Shown piece after piece: positions 10,171-19,403 of a stretch of 64,000 nucleotides of DNA (its first letter is position 1; every line of letters begins with the position of its first letter). A program made the translations under genes and the position numbers. Location: positions 62,001 through 126,000 of the forward strand of contig JACMJM010000013.1 of assembly GCA_014380615.1 (NCBI GenBank), written 5' to 3'. The notes below the pieces were generated by a model, which was not told the origin of the DNA, searched no databases, and saw nothing but the letters and a program-made list of their open reading frames with translations. Source of the DNA: Sphingobacteriaceae bacterium (GTDB lineage Bacteria > Bacteroidota > Bacteroidia > Sphingobacteriales > Sphingobacteriaceae).

Positions 10171-11022
10171 TTAAGAGGGATTTTCAATGTGAAATGCAAC
10201 CAAATCATCTATTGGTGATCGAATAAGTTTGCCAAGCTTCATTCCGTATTCGGATGCAACGTCTTCCAGCACATTCCTGAAGTTATATGCTACTGATCCG
10301 ATACAGTTAAGCTCGTATTTTTGATAGTCGGGGTAATGACTTACAAGGTTTTTGAAAAAGTCCTCAAATGAGGTTTTTACAAGGTTTCGGGTATACTCGA
10401 TATTTACTGTATTGTCGTATACAAACTTGCTGAACTGCGCGCAAAAACGATTCGCCAGTGGTTTTGAATAAACGTTTTCCTGAATATCATCAGGGCTAAG
10501 CTTGTAAGTTTCCCAAAAACTGGCTCTAACAGCTTCGGGCATATAGCCTCTCAGGTAATCTACTAAAAGTTTCTTCCCGATATAACAACCGCTTCCTTCA
10601 TCTCCCAGAATATATGCTCCCGAATCGATTTGATAACTTACGTCGTGCCCGTCATAAATGCAGGTGTTAGTTCCGGTGCCCAAAATAGCAGCAAAGCCGG
10701 TTTGTTTTCCGAGAAGCGCACGGGCGGCGGCCAGTAAATCGTGCCCGACAAAAATTTTACTGCTGTGGAAAATTACCGCGAAAGCCTCTTTTAACTCGTT
10801 TGCCTTCTCCTCATTATGAACTCCGGCACCATAAAAATTCACTTCCGTGATTTTATCGTATTGAAGGTCTTCAGGAAGGTTTTTCTTTAATGATTGTATT
10901 ATGTATTCACCATCTACAAAATAAGGGTTGTACCCTTCGGTGTTGAAATAGATTTTTTTACCTTCATCATTCAGAAGGCACCAGTTGGTTTTAGTCGAGC
11001 CTCCGTCAGCTATTATAATCAT
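10171..11022 (-). CDS. N-acetylglucosamine kinase-like BadF/BadG ATPase
   Basis: A protein of 283 aa and a complete ASKHA-fold kinase. The phosphate-1 loop ADGGSTKTNW is intact, the adenosine loop is ILGTGTNTC, and ILGDEGSGCYIGKKLL matches the GlcNAc kinase group. It likely phosphorylates N-acetylglucosamine or a related amino sugar with ATP in the cytosol, feeding salvage of peptidoglycan or chitin sugars. It is a paralogue of the gene at 7472, which shares its layout but has a weakened phosphate loop. It is transcribed towards the regulator gene and probably alone. Confidence 0.85.
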   Translation of the reverse strand: MIIIADGGSTKTNWCLLNDEGKKIYFNTEGYNPYFVDGEYIIQSLKKNLPEDLQYDKITEVNFYGAGVHNEEKANELKEAFAVIFHSSKIFVGHDLLAAARALLGKQTGFAAILGTGTNTCIYDGHDVSYQIDSGAYILGDEGSGCYIGKKLLVDYLRGYMPEAVRASFWETYKLSPDDIQENVYSKPLANRFCAQFSKFVYDNTVNIEYTRNLVKTSFEDFFKNLVSHYPDYQKYELNCIGSVAYNFRNVLEDVASEYGMKLGKLIRSPIDDLVAFHIENPS

Positions 11023-11330
11023 AGTTTTATTTAAAAGCCCCTAAATTAAATATTTCTCGGTTATTGCGTTAAACTTTAATCAAATACCGTAATTAAACTA
11101 TAGAAATCGATAAAAATCTATCGTAAGGGCGATATAGGGTGAATTTTATACGCAATTGAGAATTTAGAGAGTAGTTTTTACAATGAATGATTCCAATTTA
11201 AGCAAGACTCGAGAGGGGAATAAACTATCATCAGCATAGTATAAACCACATTTTGAAAAACAAATACCTGATTGTGAAATAAATACATCATAATTCAATT
11301 TCTGATGTTAGGTATATATCTATTCTAATA
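11023..11330. other. Gene-free spacer between divergent genes
   Basis: 308 nt between the kinase gene (leftward) and a small gene (rightward). It must hold both promoters, but no close match to TTG-N19-TAnnTTTG, no strong hairpin and no RNA gene was found by eye. Confidence 0.4.
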
Positions 11331-11582
11331 ATGCTGAATATGTATATACTATTTAAACGTCATGGTAATAAACGCTTTTTTAAGCGCTATAATTCTCTGG
11401 AAGAACTTAAAAATGAAATTAGGAGGGGGCATAACGAGCAGTTCCCCGGTAATAACCAGTTTTACTATAATGTAAAAGAGAGAGAAATTGAAATTCTGAA
11501 TAGCCGACTCTCTGTTTTTAATTGCGAAGAATATCTGGAATCGTCGAATATTGTGCCTATGGAAGTAAAAGTGGCTGTGTGA
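11331..11582 (+). CDS. Small conserved-looking hypothetical protein
   Basis: 83 aa (80 if the second ATG at 11340 is used), charged and without a signal or membrane segment. The protein begins MYILFKRHGNKRFFKRYNSLEE, which reads like a small beta-alpha protein. It is not recognised. It is preferred over the overlapping ORF on the other strand because its composition is protein-like and a terminator follows its stop by 8 nt. Confidence 0.55.
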   Translation: MLNMYILFKRHGNKRFFKRYNSLEELKNEIRRGHNEQFPGNNQFYYNVKEREIEILNSRLSVFNCEEYLESSNIVPMEVKVAV

Positions 11583-11589
11583 ATAAAAT

Positions 11590-11620
11590 AATAAAGGCCT
11601 CATCATCGGAGGCCTTTATT
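11590..11620. terminator. Bidirectional terminator
   Basis: Perfect 12-bp stem AATAAAGGCCTC / GAGGCCTTTATT with a 7-nt loop, between the small gene and the converging icd gene. Confidence 0.85.
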
Positions 11621-11633
11621 GTTTTATTGAGAG

Positions 11634-12869
11634 TTATGCACCTAGTTTTGCTTTAAGGTTTTGGTCAATTGCATCCAAAAATTCCTCGGTGTATAAATAA
11701 TCTGTACCGTGTTCAACTTTAGGTTTAACGGTTATAGCAAGGTCTTTGGTCATTTTTCCGCTTTCAACGGTTTCGATACATACTTGCTCAAGTTTGTTAC
11801 AGAAATCGATTAATTCCTGATTGTTGTCTAATTTACCGCGGAATTCTAAACCTCTTGTCCATGCAAAGATAGAGGCGATAGGATTGGTAGACGTCGGGCG
11901 TCCTTTTTGATGCTCTCTGTAATGGCGGGTTACCGTACCATGAGCAGCCTCTGCTTCCATAGTTTTACCATCGGGAGTTACCAGGGTTGATGTCATTAAG
12001 CCTAATGAGCCGAATCCTTGCGCAACGGTATCAGACTGAACGTCACCATCGTAATTCTTACAAGCCCAAACAAAGTTTCCGTTCCATTTTAATGCGGAAG
12101 CAACCATGTCGTCGATAAGGCGATGCTCATAAGCAAGGCCTGATTTATCGAATTCCGCTTTAAATTCTTTTTGGTAAACTTCTTCGAAAATATCTTTAAA
12201 ACGTCCATCGTATTTTTTAAGGATGGTGTTTTTTGTAGAAAGATAAAGCGGCCATTGTTTCATCAAAGCCTGGTTAAAGCAAGCCCGGGCAAATCCGAAA
12301 ATAGATTCGTCTGTATTGTACATCGCCAAGGCAACTCCATCTCCTTTAAAGTTAAATACTTCAAATGATTGTTCTTCGCCACCATCTTCAGGGCTGAACT
12401 TTATAGTTAATTTGCCTTTGCCTTTTGTAACAAAATCTGTAGCACGGTACTGATCGCCAAACGCATGACGGCCGATACAGATTGGAGCCGTCCAGTTAGG
12501 AACCAAACGCGGCACATTACTCATCACAATAGGTTCGCGAAAAACGGTACCATCAAGAATATTACGAATAGTTCCGTTCGGCGATTTCCACATTTGCTTT
12601 AGTTTGAACTCTTCCACCCTTGCTTCATCAGGAGTAATAGTGGCGCATTTTATACCTACTCCATACTGTTTGATAGCATTGGCTGCGTCGATAGTAACCT
12701 GATCATTGGTTTCATCCCGATATTCGATACCTAAATCGTAGTATTTGATATCCAGTTCCAGATACGGAAGAATTAATTTGTCTTTAATAAACTTCCAAAT
12801 GATGCGGGTCATCTCATCACCATCCAGCTCGACTACCGGATTTGCTACTTTGATTTTCTGTACAGACAT
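11634..12869 (-). CDS. icd: NADP-dependent isocitrate dehydrogenase (eukaryote-like type II)
   Basis: A protein of 411 aa that converts isocitrate to 2-oxoglutarate and CO2 with NADP in the TCA cycle. It has the homodimeric type II layout known from eukaryotes and many Bacteroidota: [18 protein letters not shown] near the start, [20 protein letters not shown] (substrate Ser and Asn loop), [18 protein letters not shown] (metal-binding Asp residues), and [17 protein letters not shown] (NADP site with Arg and His). Full length, single gene. A TATCTTTG box lies 38 nt upstream. Confidence 0.96.
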   Translation of the reverse strand: MSVQKIKVANPVVELDGDEMTRIIWKFIKDKLILPYLELDIKYYDLGIEYRDETNDQVTIDAANAIKQYGVGIKCATITPDEARVEEFKLKQMWKSPNGTIRNILDGTVFREPIVMSNVPRLVPNWTAPICIGRHAFGDQYRATDFVTKGKGKLTIKFSPEDGGEEQSFEVFNFKGDGVALAMYNTDESIFGFARACFNQALMKQWPLYLSTKNTILKKYDGRFKDIFEEVYQKEFKAEFDKSGLAYEHRLIDDMVASALKWNGNFVWACKNYDGDVQSDTVAQGFGSLGLMTSTLVTPDGKTMEAEAAHGTVTRHYREHQKGRPTSTNPIASIFAWTRGLEFRGKLDNNQELIDFCNKLEQVCIETVESGKMTKDLAITVKPKVEHGTDYLYTEEFLDAIDQNLKAKLGA

Positions 12870-12906
12870 GAATGTTATTTTTGTTGGTTATTAATTTGTG
12901 AAGCCG

Positions 12907-12914
12907 CAAAGATA
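12907..12914 (-). promoter_or_regulatory. Promoter -7 element for icd
   Basis: On the minus strand the sequence TATCTTTG matches the Bacteroidota -7 consensus TAnnTTTG and lies 38 nt before the icd start codon. The -33 region is only a partial match (GTTC). Confidence 0.5.
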
Positions 12915-13008
12915 TAAATTTTGCATAAAGAACAGTTTGGCTCATCGAAATGCTATTAAGTAACAAACATTTATCTTCTATGTTCCTTTTATATTAAAAT
13001 ACAGAACG

Positions 13009-13467
13009 ATGACAGACCCGAAAGATAAATTTTATCCAGGTTCTAACGATGAAGACCTTGATAGAGATAAAGAAATAAAAGACGATTTAGACGCCGACGC
13101 GGGTAAAGATGATTTAACTTACGATCCGGATAAAGATAGTTTTGAAATCGATGTTAAAAGCGATGATGAAGACTATGATCACCCCGACCCCTACACTACC
13201 TCGGTGAAAAGCGGCAGCGACTTTGATTCGGATTTTGACGAAGCGAATATTACCGCAAATGATGAATATCACCGCGCTAATGATGATGCGGCGGAAGTGC
13301 CTGAAGCCGGAGAGTACGGCATGCACATCGATAGTGGAAAAATAGTACAGGTTGACCCTCTTGATGAAGAATTGGCGATGACTCCGGAAGACGAGCGGGA
13401 TGATTTAGATGAAGAAGGCTACCCTAAGAATGATTTGGAAACGGGAGATAGCGAGTTTTTGAAATAA
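13009..13467 (+). CDS. Very acidic, low-complexity hypothetical protein
   Basis: 152 aa dominated by Asp and Glu, with few hydrophobic residues and no signal peptide. It is probably intrinsically disordered and cytosolic. Short repeated patches such as DPDKDSFEID and DEDYDHPDPY give no family clue. It lies alone, diverging from icd, and is closed by a stem-loop terminator, which supports a real transcript. The function is unknown. Confidence 0.7.
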   Translation: MTDPKDKFYPGSNDEDLDRDKEIKDDLDADAGKDDLTYDPDKDSFEIDVKSDDEDYDHPDPYTTSVKSGSDFDSDFDEANITANDEYHRANDDAAEVPEAGEYGMHIDSGKIVQVDPLDEELAMTPEDERDDLDEEGYPKNDLETGDSEFLK

Positions 13468-13473
13468 CCTAAG

Positions 13474-13530
13474 TTGAAGCAGAAAGCAAAAGGCGAAGTT
13501 TTGGCTTCGGGCCTTTCTGCTTCAAGTTTT
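13474..13530. terminator. Bidirectional terminator
   Basis: Perfect 13-bp arms TTGAAGCAGAAAG (13474-13486) and CTTTCTGCTTCAA (13513-13525) followed by GTTTT, between the acidic protein gene and the converging dnaX. Confidence 0.7.
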
Positions 13531-13533
13531 ACC

Positions 13534-15324
13534 TCAATTTACATCCAGATTGAATTTTTTTCTAAACTCTTCTAATGTGGGGTTTTTGGCAGCCATGTGC
13601 TGGTATTTTTCATGCGATGTATAAAGTCTTTTTTTTTCGTTCTGCTCGGCCTGGCGTGTAATTATGTCAACCCCGAAGTTCTCCAGCTTCAACCTTAAGA
13701 AATTCAGCAGATCAATCTTTTCGATCATCAAAAGCTCTTCCTGAATCCGGTTCTCAATTACCAGTTCAATTTTAAAGTCGTCTAAAAGAGTTGGAGGATT
13801 TGCGGTCATTATCGTAAACAGATTGATTTTTCCTGTTTTTTTTATATCCGCGGCATAAGCATTCCAGATTTCAATAAGCCTTTCGGAGGTAAACGGCTCC
13901 CGGCTTTCGCCTGATACATATTTCGGAGTATCTTCCTCTACTTTTCCCGTGCTGCCACTTAAATCATTAAGATTAGGGATAATCGAAGGTGCTGACTTTA
14001 AAGGCTGAATGGTGATTTTAGGTTTTTCCGCCGGCGGAGGAACAGGCTTTTCGGCTACCGGTTCGCTTACAATTGCCAGAACAGGATCGGGACTACTATA
14101 TGGCTGTTCTTCTTTAGCGGGGGAGGTTTTCTCCTGGTTGTCTGAATTTGTTTTTTCAGGAATTTCCTGTGTTTTTACTGCGGAATCAGGTTTTTTTTTT
14201 AATGCCTCCGGGGAAGCTGATAAAGTTAATGCCGATGAAATGTGGCAGATTTTTATGAGTGAGAGCTCTACCTGCAGGCGCTGGTTCTTACTGTTTTTAT
14301 AATTCAGATCGCAGTGGTTGGCAATATTTAAAGCCGAAAGAAGAAAGGAAGCCGACGCCGCTTTAGATTGCGCAAGATACTTTTGACGAATCCCCTCACT
14401 AACTTCCAATAGCTTTAAAGTACTCTCATCTTTTCCTACCAGCAAATTTCTGAAATGCGATGCCAAACCGTTTATAAAATTGTTTCCATCGAAGCCGTTT
14501 GACAGGATTTCATCAAATATAAGTAGTGTGTTGGCTACATCTTCCTGCAAAAGGCTTTCAGTAACCCTGAAATAATAATCATAATCCAGAATATTGAGGT
14601 TGTCGATTACGGCTTTATAGCTAACGTTCCGGTTAGAGAAACTTACTATCTGGTCGAACATAGATAGTGCGTCACGTAATCCGCCATCAGCTTTTTGAGC
14701 TATGAGGTGCAACCCGTCATTGTCAAATTCAACGCTCTCTTTTCCGGCGATAGAAGCCAGGTGACTGGCCATATCCTCCACGCGAATCCGGTTAAAATCA
14801 AAGATCTGGCAACGCGAAAGAATAGTGGGTAAAATTTTATGTTTCTCGGTAGTCGCTAAAATAAAAATAGCGTAGGAGGGCGGTTCTTCGAGTGTTTTAA
14901 GAAAAGCATTGAATGCTGCCTGCGAAAGCATATGAACCTCATCAATGATATAGATTTTATATTTTCCCGTTTGCGGAGGTATTCTTACCTGCTCAATTAA
15001 ACTGCGAATATCATCTACCGAATTATTTGAGGCAGCATCCAGTTCGTGAATACTGAAAGAGTTTCCCTGCAAAAAGGACCTGCAGGAGTCGCATTCGCCG
15101 CATGCTTCAACCTGACTGGATAAATTCTGACAGTTTATCGTTTTTGCGAGAATGCGCGCACAAGTAGTTTTGCCCACACCCCTTGGCCCGCAGAATAGAA
15201 ATGCTTGCGCAAGCTGATTGTTTTTAATGGCGTTTTTTAAGGTGTTGGTGATATGTTGCTGACCTACAACGGTTTCGAACGTTGCTGGCCTGTACTTTCT
15301 CGCCGATACAATAAAATTATCCAT
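13534..15324 (-). CDS. dnaX: DNA polymerase III subunit gamma/tau
   Basis: A protein of 596 aa, the clamp-loader ATPase of the replisome. AAA+ domain at residues ~1-240: Walker A GPRGVGKTTCARI, a zinc module with four Cys (CQNLSS...CGECDSC), Walker B IIDEVHMLS, and the sensor 1 and SRCQIF (SRC) arginine finger. Domain III follows to ~365. The rest is a Pro/Glu-rich linker and a tau-like C-terminal region that would bind the polymerase and helicase. No slippery A-run for a programmed frameshift to gamma was sought in detail. Confidence 0.96.
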   Translation of the reverse strand: MDNFIVSARKYRPATFETVVGQQHITNTLKNAIKNNQLAQAFLFCGPRGVGKTTCARILAKTINCQNLSSQVEACGECDSCRSFLQGNSFSIHELDAASNNSVDDIRSLIEQVRIPPQTGKYKIYIIDEVHMLSQAAFNAFLKTLEEPPSYAIFILATTEKHKILPTILSRCQIFDFNRIRVEDMASHLASIAGKESVEFDNDGLHLIAQKADGGLRDALSMFDQIVSFSNRNVSYKAVIDNLNILDYDYYFRVTESLLQEDVANTLLIFDEILSNGFDGNNFINGLASHFRNLLVGKDESTLKLLEVSEGIRQKYLAQSKAASASFLLSALNIANHCDLNYKNSKNQRLQVELSLIKICHISSALTLSASPEALKKKPDSAVKTQEIPEKTNSDNQEKTSPAKEEQPYSSPDPVLAIVSEPVAEKPVPPPAEKPKITIQPLKSAPSIIPNLNDLSGSTGKVEEDTPKYVSGESREPFTSERLIEIWNAYAADIKKTGKINLFTIMTANPPTLLDDFKIELVIENRIQEELLMIEKIDLLNFLRLKLENFGVDIITRQAEQNEKKRLYTSHEKYQHMAAKNPTLEEFRKKFNLDVN

Positions 15325-15545
15325 CGCCTCTAAAATAGTAAGAAGAAATTAGATTTGAGATATGAATTTGAGATTTCAGAATCTGCTTTTCTGCACTTTA
15401 GCATAGAATTATATTGTAACCTTTACTGGTGTGCCCAAGTACAAGGAAGTATCTGGTTAATTAAAGTTTATAAAAATAGTTTGTTTAAGGTTAGGTTTAC
15501 AAAGCGCCGCAAGGCGCTTTTGTAGTTTTAAAAAACTTCTATTAA

Positions 15546-17273
15546 TTAATGCGATTCTAATTTGATAGCATCGTACATTACTCCGCCTTTAGGATTCACT
15601 TTTGCCAATTTCAATGAGATGATATTTTTACCCTGATTTAAGAAGCTGGACGGGAAAACTATTTGCCTGTGTTGATAATAGCCTCCCGCAACAGCCGACC
15701 GATACACACTCGCGTCATTTCCCAAGCCGTCTAAAACTCCCGCTTTCGTATTATTCACCCAGACTTCTACAATTGGCCATCTTGCTGCTCCTGCTATATC
15801 TATTGTTAAGGTGGCATCGCCCGTAAATGGCCCCCGAGTGTCGAATTCGATATTCCAGGATCCTCGTTTGGTTTGAGCATAATACCAGTCCTCAGCCTCT
15901 TTGCTTTTTCCGATCACAAAATTTAAGTCAGCCACTGGTTTTTCGAAAAGGCCATAGTCTCTTTTTTGATCCGCAAGCTTAAAGCCCGTCGTTCTTCTGT
16001 CGGCTCGACCAATTTGCCATAAGGTTTGCCCGTTCCACTGTGGCTCCCATACCTGTTTTTCCAAATTAGTAACCGAGTCTGGTTTTACAACAATGTCATT
16101 TTTTACATATTGATCTAATAAATTGCCACCATACGCATATAATGTATAATTTCCTGGCCTTACGTTTTTAACTTCAAAATTTCCGTTTTGATCGGTTTTG
16201 GTATAAAAAATATAGTCTTTGGATTGAGACTGCCAGTCGGAGCCTGGTGCTGCCAGCACTACCATCGAGTTTGCGAGGGCAGGGCCTGATTTAAGGACGA
16301 TAGTGCCTCTTACGATTCCTCGATTCAACGGATATTCCCTATGATTCATCCAGGAATAAGGCCATTGATTGATTTCTTTAACCGATTGTTTTTTTGCGTC
16401 ATTCCAGGCGTCGGTCACGTTTTTTCCTTTATTTACATAGAGCAGAAAAGGTCCGTGTATTTTGGTCCAGTCTTCTGCAACCGGGCCGTCGGTTTTATCA
16501 AGCCTGATATCCGAAAGGAAATGCCCGCATTTAAACATATTAATTAAAAAAGGGCCCGAATGTACATTTTGATATTGTTTGGTAGGGCCGCCGTTTAAAT
16601 ACTCGTGACTTGCCTGAATAACGAATAGACCCAGGCCCGACTTCTCGCCAGCCATTCCATGAACATGGCGGCCTTCAATATAATCGGCGTAATTGTATTT
16701 GGTGTAAATGGTGCCATCGGCCATTTTAAAGGTCCAGTCCTGAACTTTGTCGCCGTCAGAAAGATCAGACTTGGAAGGCATTGGCCCCTGAATGCTGTCT
16801 CTCACCAGATGATAGTCGAAATATCGCTCGTCGGCCCTTAATCCCCATCTGGTCTGGCCGTATTCACCCGGCGGGTTTGAAGCTTTATGATTAACTACTA
16901 AAAAGCAATATATTCCGGATGTATTTTTCCGTATGATATAGTGCAGTGTATATCTTAGATTATTTTTTGTGCCGAAATGATCAAATGCGATCTCGATTAA
17001 ATCCGGCGACTTTCTTATTAATTTGTAAACGGAGGGATTCATGCTGAATTTCGGCCCCATCAAATACCCGGCACCATTATCACCTAAAATATTCGCATAC
17101 TTGTCGTATTTGATCTCCCTGATTTCTCCTTTAACCTTATTGAAGGTTACAGTGAGGTATTCATTCTTTAAAATAACATTTTCCGGGGTTTCCTTTAGTT
17201 GAACATCTTGAGCCAGGGAGGTACAGAATACTGTTAGCAAAGCTGCCGCAAGAAAGATTTTAAACAAATACAT
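15546..17273 (-). CDS. Rhamnogalacturonan lyase, polysaccharide lyase family 4-like
   Basis: A protein of 575 aa with a signal peptide (MYLFKIFLAAALLTVFCTSLA). Order: beta-sandwich catalytic domain (~25-300), a fibronectin-III-like domain (~320-400, GTIVLKSGPALANSMVVLA), then a jelly-roll carbohydrate-binding domain (~420-575). This three-part layout is that of family PL4 rhamnogalacturonan endolyases, which cut the alpha-1,4 bond between rhamnose and galacturonate in pectin by beta-elimination. The segments TRWGLRADERYFDYH and EGRHVHGMAGEKSG fit the catalytic core. It is exported to the periplasm or beyond. No SusC/SusD pair is nearby, so it is an isolated pectin gene rather than part of a visible utilisation locus. 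Confidence 0.85.
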   Translation of the reverse strand: MYLFKIFLAAALLTVFCTSLAQDVQLKETPENVILKNEYLTVTFNKVKGEIREIKYDKYANILGDNGAGYLMGPKFSMNPSVYKLIRKSPDLIEIAFDHFGTKNNLRYTLHYIIRKNTSGIYCFLVVNHKASNPPGEYGQTRWGLRADERYFDYHLVRDSIQGPMPSKSDLSDGDKVQDWTFKMADGTIYTKYNYADYIEGRHVHGMAGEKSGLGLFVIQASHEYLNGGPTKQYQNVHSGPFLINMFKCGHFLSDIRLDKTDGPVAEDWTKIHGPFLLYVNKGKNVTDAWNDAKKQSVKEINQWPYSWMNHREYPLNRGIVRGTIVLKSGPALANSMVVLAAPGSDWQSQSKDYIFYTKTDQNGNFEVKNVRPGNYTLYAYGGNLLDQYVKNDIVVKPDSVTNLEKQVWEPQWNGQTLWQIGRADRRTTGFKLADQKRDYGLFEKPVADLNFVIGKSKEAEDWYYAQTKRGSWNIEFDTRGPFTGDATLTIDIAGAARWPIVEVWVNNTKAGVLDGLGNDASVYRSAVAGGYYQHRQIVFPSSFLNQGKNIISLKLAKVNPKGGVMYDAIKLESH

Positions 17274-17415
17274 CTTATTTTTTATTGGTTACTCTACAAT
17301 GTTAAAGATAAATTTTACGGTGTGATTTGACACGCATTTTGCGATTAAAATAATATAAGGCCACTTGTGTTAATTAAGTATCTGATTTTCATGTGCCTGC
17401 TTTTTATAAAACCCT

Positions 17416-17445
17416 TTGTAAAAATAATTTTTATCACTACATTTG
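17416..17445 (+). promoter_or_regulatory. Promoter of the ribosomal protein operon
   Basis: TTG at 17416-17418, 19 nt, then TACATTTG at 17438-17445. This is a full match to the Bacteroidota housekeeping consensus TTG-N19-TAnnTTTG. It lies 41 nt before rpsF. Confidence 0.8.
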
Positions 17446-17486
17446 CCTCCCCTTAAAAAGGGTAAATAATTAACAAAAATTAACAA

Positions 17487-17861
17487 ATGCAACAGTACGA
17501 AACACTTATCGTTCTTACCCCGTTGTTATCAGAAGAAACCGCGAAAGAGGCAATTGCTAAATATCGCGGAATCTTAACTGCTAACGGAGCCGAAATTATC
17601 AATGAAGATAGTTGGGGTTTGAAGAAACTAGCGTATCCGATCCAAAAAAAGACGACCGGATACTATCACCTAACTGAATTTAAGGCTCCGGGTGAATTAA
17701 TTAACAAACTGGAGATTGAATACAGACGTGATGAGCGTATCATGCGTTTCTTAACCGTTGCTCTTGATAAGCATGCAATTGCTTACAGTGAGAAAAAACG
17801 TAGCGGAGCTTTCAACCAGAAAAAAGAGGCTAAATCACAAACTGAGGAGGTAGCAGGATAA
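17487..17861 (+). CDS. rpsF: 30S ribosomal protein S6
   Basis: A protein of 124 aa. It starts YETLIVLTPLLSEE and carries the family core NEDSWGLKKLAYPIQKKTTGYYHL and YRRDERIMRFL. It binds S18 and 16S rRNA in the central domain of the small subunit. First gene of rpsF-rpsR-rplI. Its stop overlaps the start of rpsR by 1 nt (TAATG), which points to coupled translation. Confidence 0.97.
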   Translation: MQQYETLIVLTPLLSEETAKEAIAKYRGILTANGAEIINEDSWGLKKLAYPIQKKTTGYYHLTEFKAPGELINKLEIEYRRDERIMRFLTVALDKHAIAYSEKKRSGAFNQKKEAKSQTEEVAG

Positions 17862-18124
17862 TGGCAAAAGATCAGATCAAATACGTAACCGCCCCTAAAG
17901 TAGAGGATACCCGTAAAAAATATTGCCGTTTTAAGAAAAACGGAATCAAATACATCGATTACAAAGACGCTAACTTCTTATTGAAGTTTATTAACGATCA
18001 GGGTAAATTATTACCTCGCCGTCTTACAGGAACTTCTTTGAAGTTTCAGCGTAAAGTAGCTCAGGCTGTTAAACGCGCCCGTCATATAGGTATATTACCG
18101 TATGTAACTGATTCATTAAAATAG
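17861..18124 (+). CDS. rpsR: 30S ribosomal protein S18
   Basis: An 87-aa protein with family motifs KKYCRFKKNGIKYIDYKD, LPRRLTGTSLKFQRKVAQAV and KRARHIGILPYV. It partners S6 in the small subunit. Its start overlaps the rpsF stop, and rplI follows after 13 nt. Confidence 0.97.
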   Translation: MAKDQIKYVTAPKVEDTRKKYCRFKKNGIKYIDYKDANFLLKFINDQGKLLPRRLTGTSLKFQRKVAQAVKRARHIGILPYVTDSLK

Positions 18125-18137
18125 GGAGGTAAGCGAA

Positions 18138-18581
18138 ATGGAAATTATTTTAAAACAGGATATTAAAAACCTTGGCGAGAAAGACGATATCGTTACAGTA
18201 AAGCCAGGTTACGGCCGTAATTACCTTATTCCTCAGGGTTTTGGTACTTTGGCTACTTCTTCCGCTAAAAAAGTTTTAGCGGAAAATCTTAAGCAGGCAC
18301 AGTTCAAGCAAGATAAAATCAAAAATGATGCTCTTGCTATTGCCGCGAGATTAGAAGGCGTTAAGCTTACAGTAGGTGCTAAGGCAGGCGAAAGCGGAAA
18401 GATTTTCGGTGCAGTTAACACAATTCAGGTTGCTGATGCTTTAAAGAAAGAAGGCTTTGATGTTGATCGCAGAAGAATTACTTTCGAAACCGAGCCTAAA
18501 TTTGTTGGCGAATATGTAGCTAACCTTAATCTTCATAAAGAAGTTAAAGTTCAGGTTCCTTTTGAAGTAGTTGCTGAATAA
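18138..18581 (+). CDS. rplI: 50S ribosomal protein L9
   Basis: A 147-aa protein with the N-terminal signature MEIILKQDIKNLGEKDDIV and VKPGYGRNYLIPQG, a connecting helix and a C-terminal RNA-binding domain. It binds 23S rRNA at the base of the L1 stalk. Last gene of the operon. A good purine-rich ribosome site (AGGGAGGTAAGCG) precedes its start, unusual in this phylum, where such sites are often weak. Confidence 0.97.
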   Translation: MEIILKQDIKNLGEKDDIVTVKPGYGRNYLIPQGFGTLATSSAKKVLAENLKQAQFKQDKIKNDALAIAARLEGVKLTVGAKAGESGKIFGAVNTIQVADALKKEGFDVDRRRITFETEPKFVGEYVANLNLHKEVKVQVPFEVVAE

Positions 18582-18631
18582 CGTATTTTTATTTGCCTGA
18601 AATTTATTTCGGGTAATACTAAATCAAGAAG

Positions 18632-18661
18632 AGGCGTCCTAATCGGGCGCCTTTTTTTTTA
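18632..18661 (+). terminator. Rho-independent terminator of the ribosomal operon
   Basis: Stem AGGCGTCC / GGGCGCCT with a 5-nt loop, followed by a run of nine T. Confidence 0.85.
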
Positions 18662-18671
18662 TTTTTGTGCG

Positions 18672-19394
18672 ATGCCGGGAAGAAAACTTCAAAACATAAG
18701 TAAAGCCCCATTTACTTTTAAAAGATTTATACAGATAACGAAGCGTGTTTTACTCTGGTACTTCGCTGTTACCATTATTTGGGTACTTGCTTATCGCTTT
18801 ATTAATCCGCCGGTAACATGGTTGATGATTCAACGGAGTTTTGAGCGTAAGACAAACGAAAAAGACTGGAAAATTGAAAAGAAATGGCGGGGGTTTGATG
18901 AGCTGTCATCTAATTTGAAGTATGCCGCTATGGCGGGAGAGGATTCGCATTTTCTACAACATTGGGGATTTGATGCCGAATCTATTCAGAAGGCCTATGA
19001 GGAAAACCAGACCGGCAAACGTAAAAGTGGCGGAAGCACAATTAGTCAGCAAACCGCAAAAAATGTTTTCCTCTGGCCGGGCAGATCATGGATAAGAAAA
19101 GGCTTTGAAGCTTATTTTACCGCATTGATTGAATTACTGTGGGGCAAAAAGCGCATTATGGAAGTTTATTTGAATGTGATTGAAATGGGTGACGGAATTT
19201 ATGGTGCCGAAGCCGCAACGCAATTCTATTATAAAAAGCCCGCTGTTCGATTAAGTAAGGGCCAGGCAGCTTTATTAATCGCAGTTCTTCCAAATCCACG
19301 TCGTTGGACCCCCACCAGGCCCACGCCATATATTTTAAAAAAGCAGTATTTTATTCTCAGAAATATGCGGAGAATAAGGAACCTCAGGTTTTAA
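18672..19394 (+). CDS. mtgA: Monofunctional peptidoglycan glycosyltransferase
   Basis: A 240-aa GT51-family enzyme that polymerises lipid II into glycan strands. One N-terminal membrane helix (~27-45, VLLWYFAVTIIWVLAYRFI) anchors it to the inner membrane with the enzyme outside. Motif 1 EDSHFLQHWGFD holds the catalytic Glu, motif 2 is GGSTISQQTAKNVFLWP, then KKRIMEVYLNVIEMGDGIYG with the second Glu, and LPNPRRWTP closes the domain. No transpeptidase domain follows, so it is the monofunctional form and not a penicillin-binding protein. Confidence 0.95.
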   Translation: MPGRKLQNISKAPFTFKRFIQITKRVLLWYFAVTIIWVLAYRFINPPVTWLMIQRSFERKTNEKDWKIEKKWRGFDELSSNLKYAAMAGEDSHFLQHWGFDAESIQKAYEENQTGKRKSGGSTISQQTAKNVFLWPGRSWIRKGFEAYFTALIELLWGKKRIMEVYLNVIEMGDGIYGAEAATQFYYKKPAVRLSKGQAALLIAVLPNPRRWTPTRPTPYILKKQYFILRNMRRIRNLRF

Positions 19395-19403
19395 TAAGTT
19401 GGT

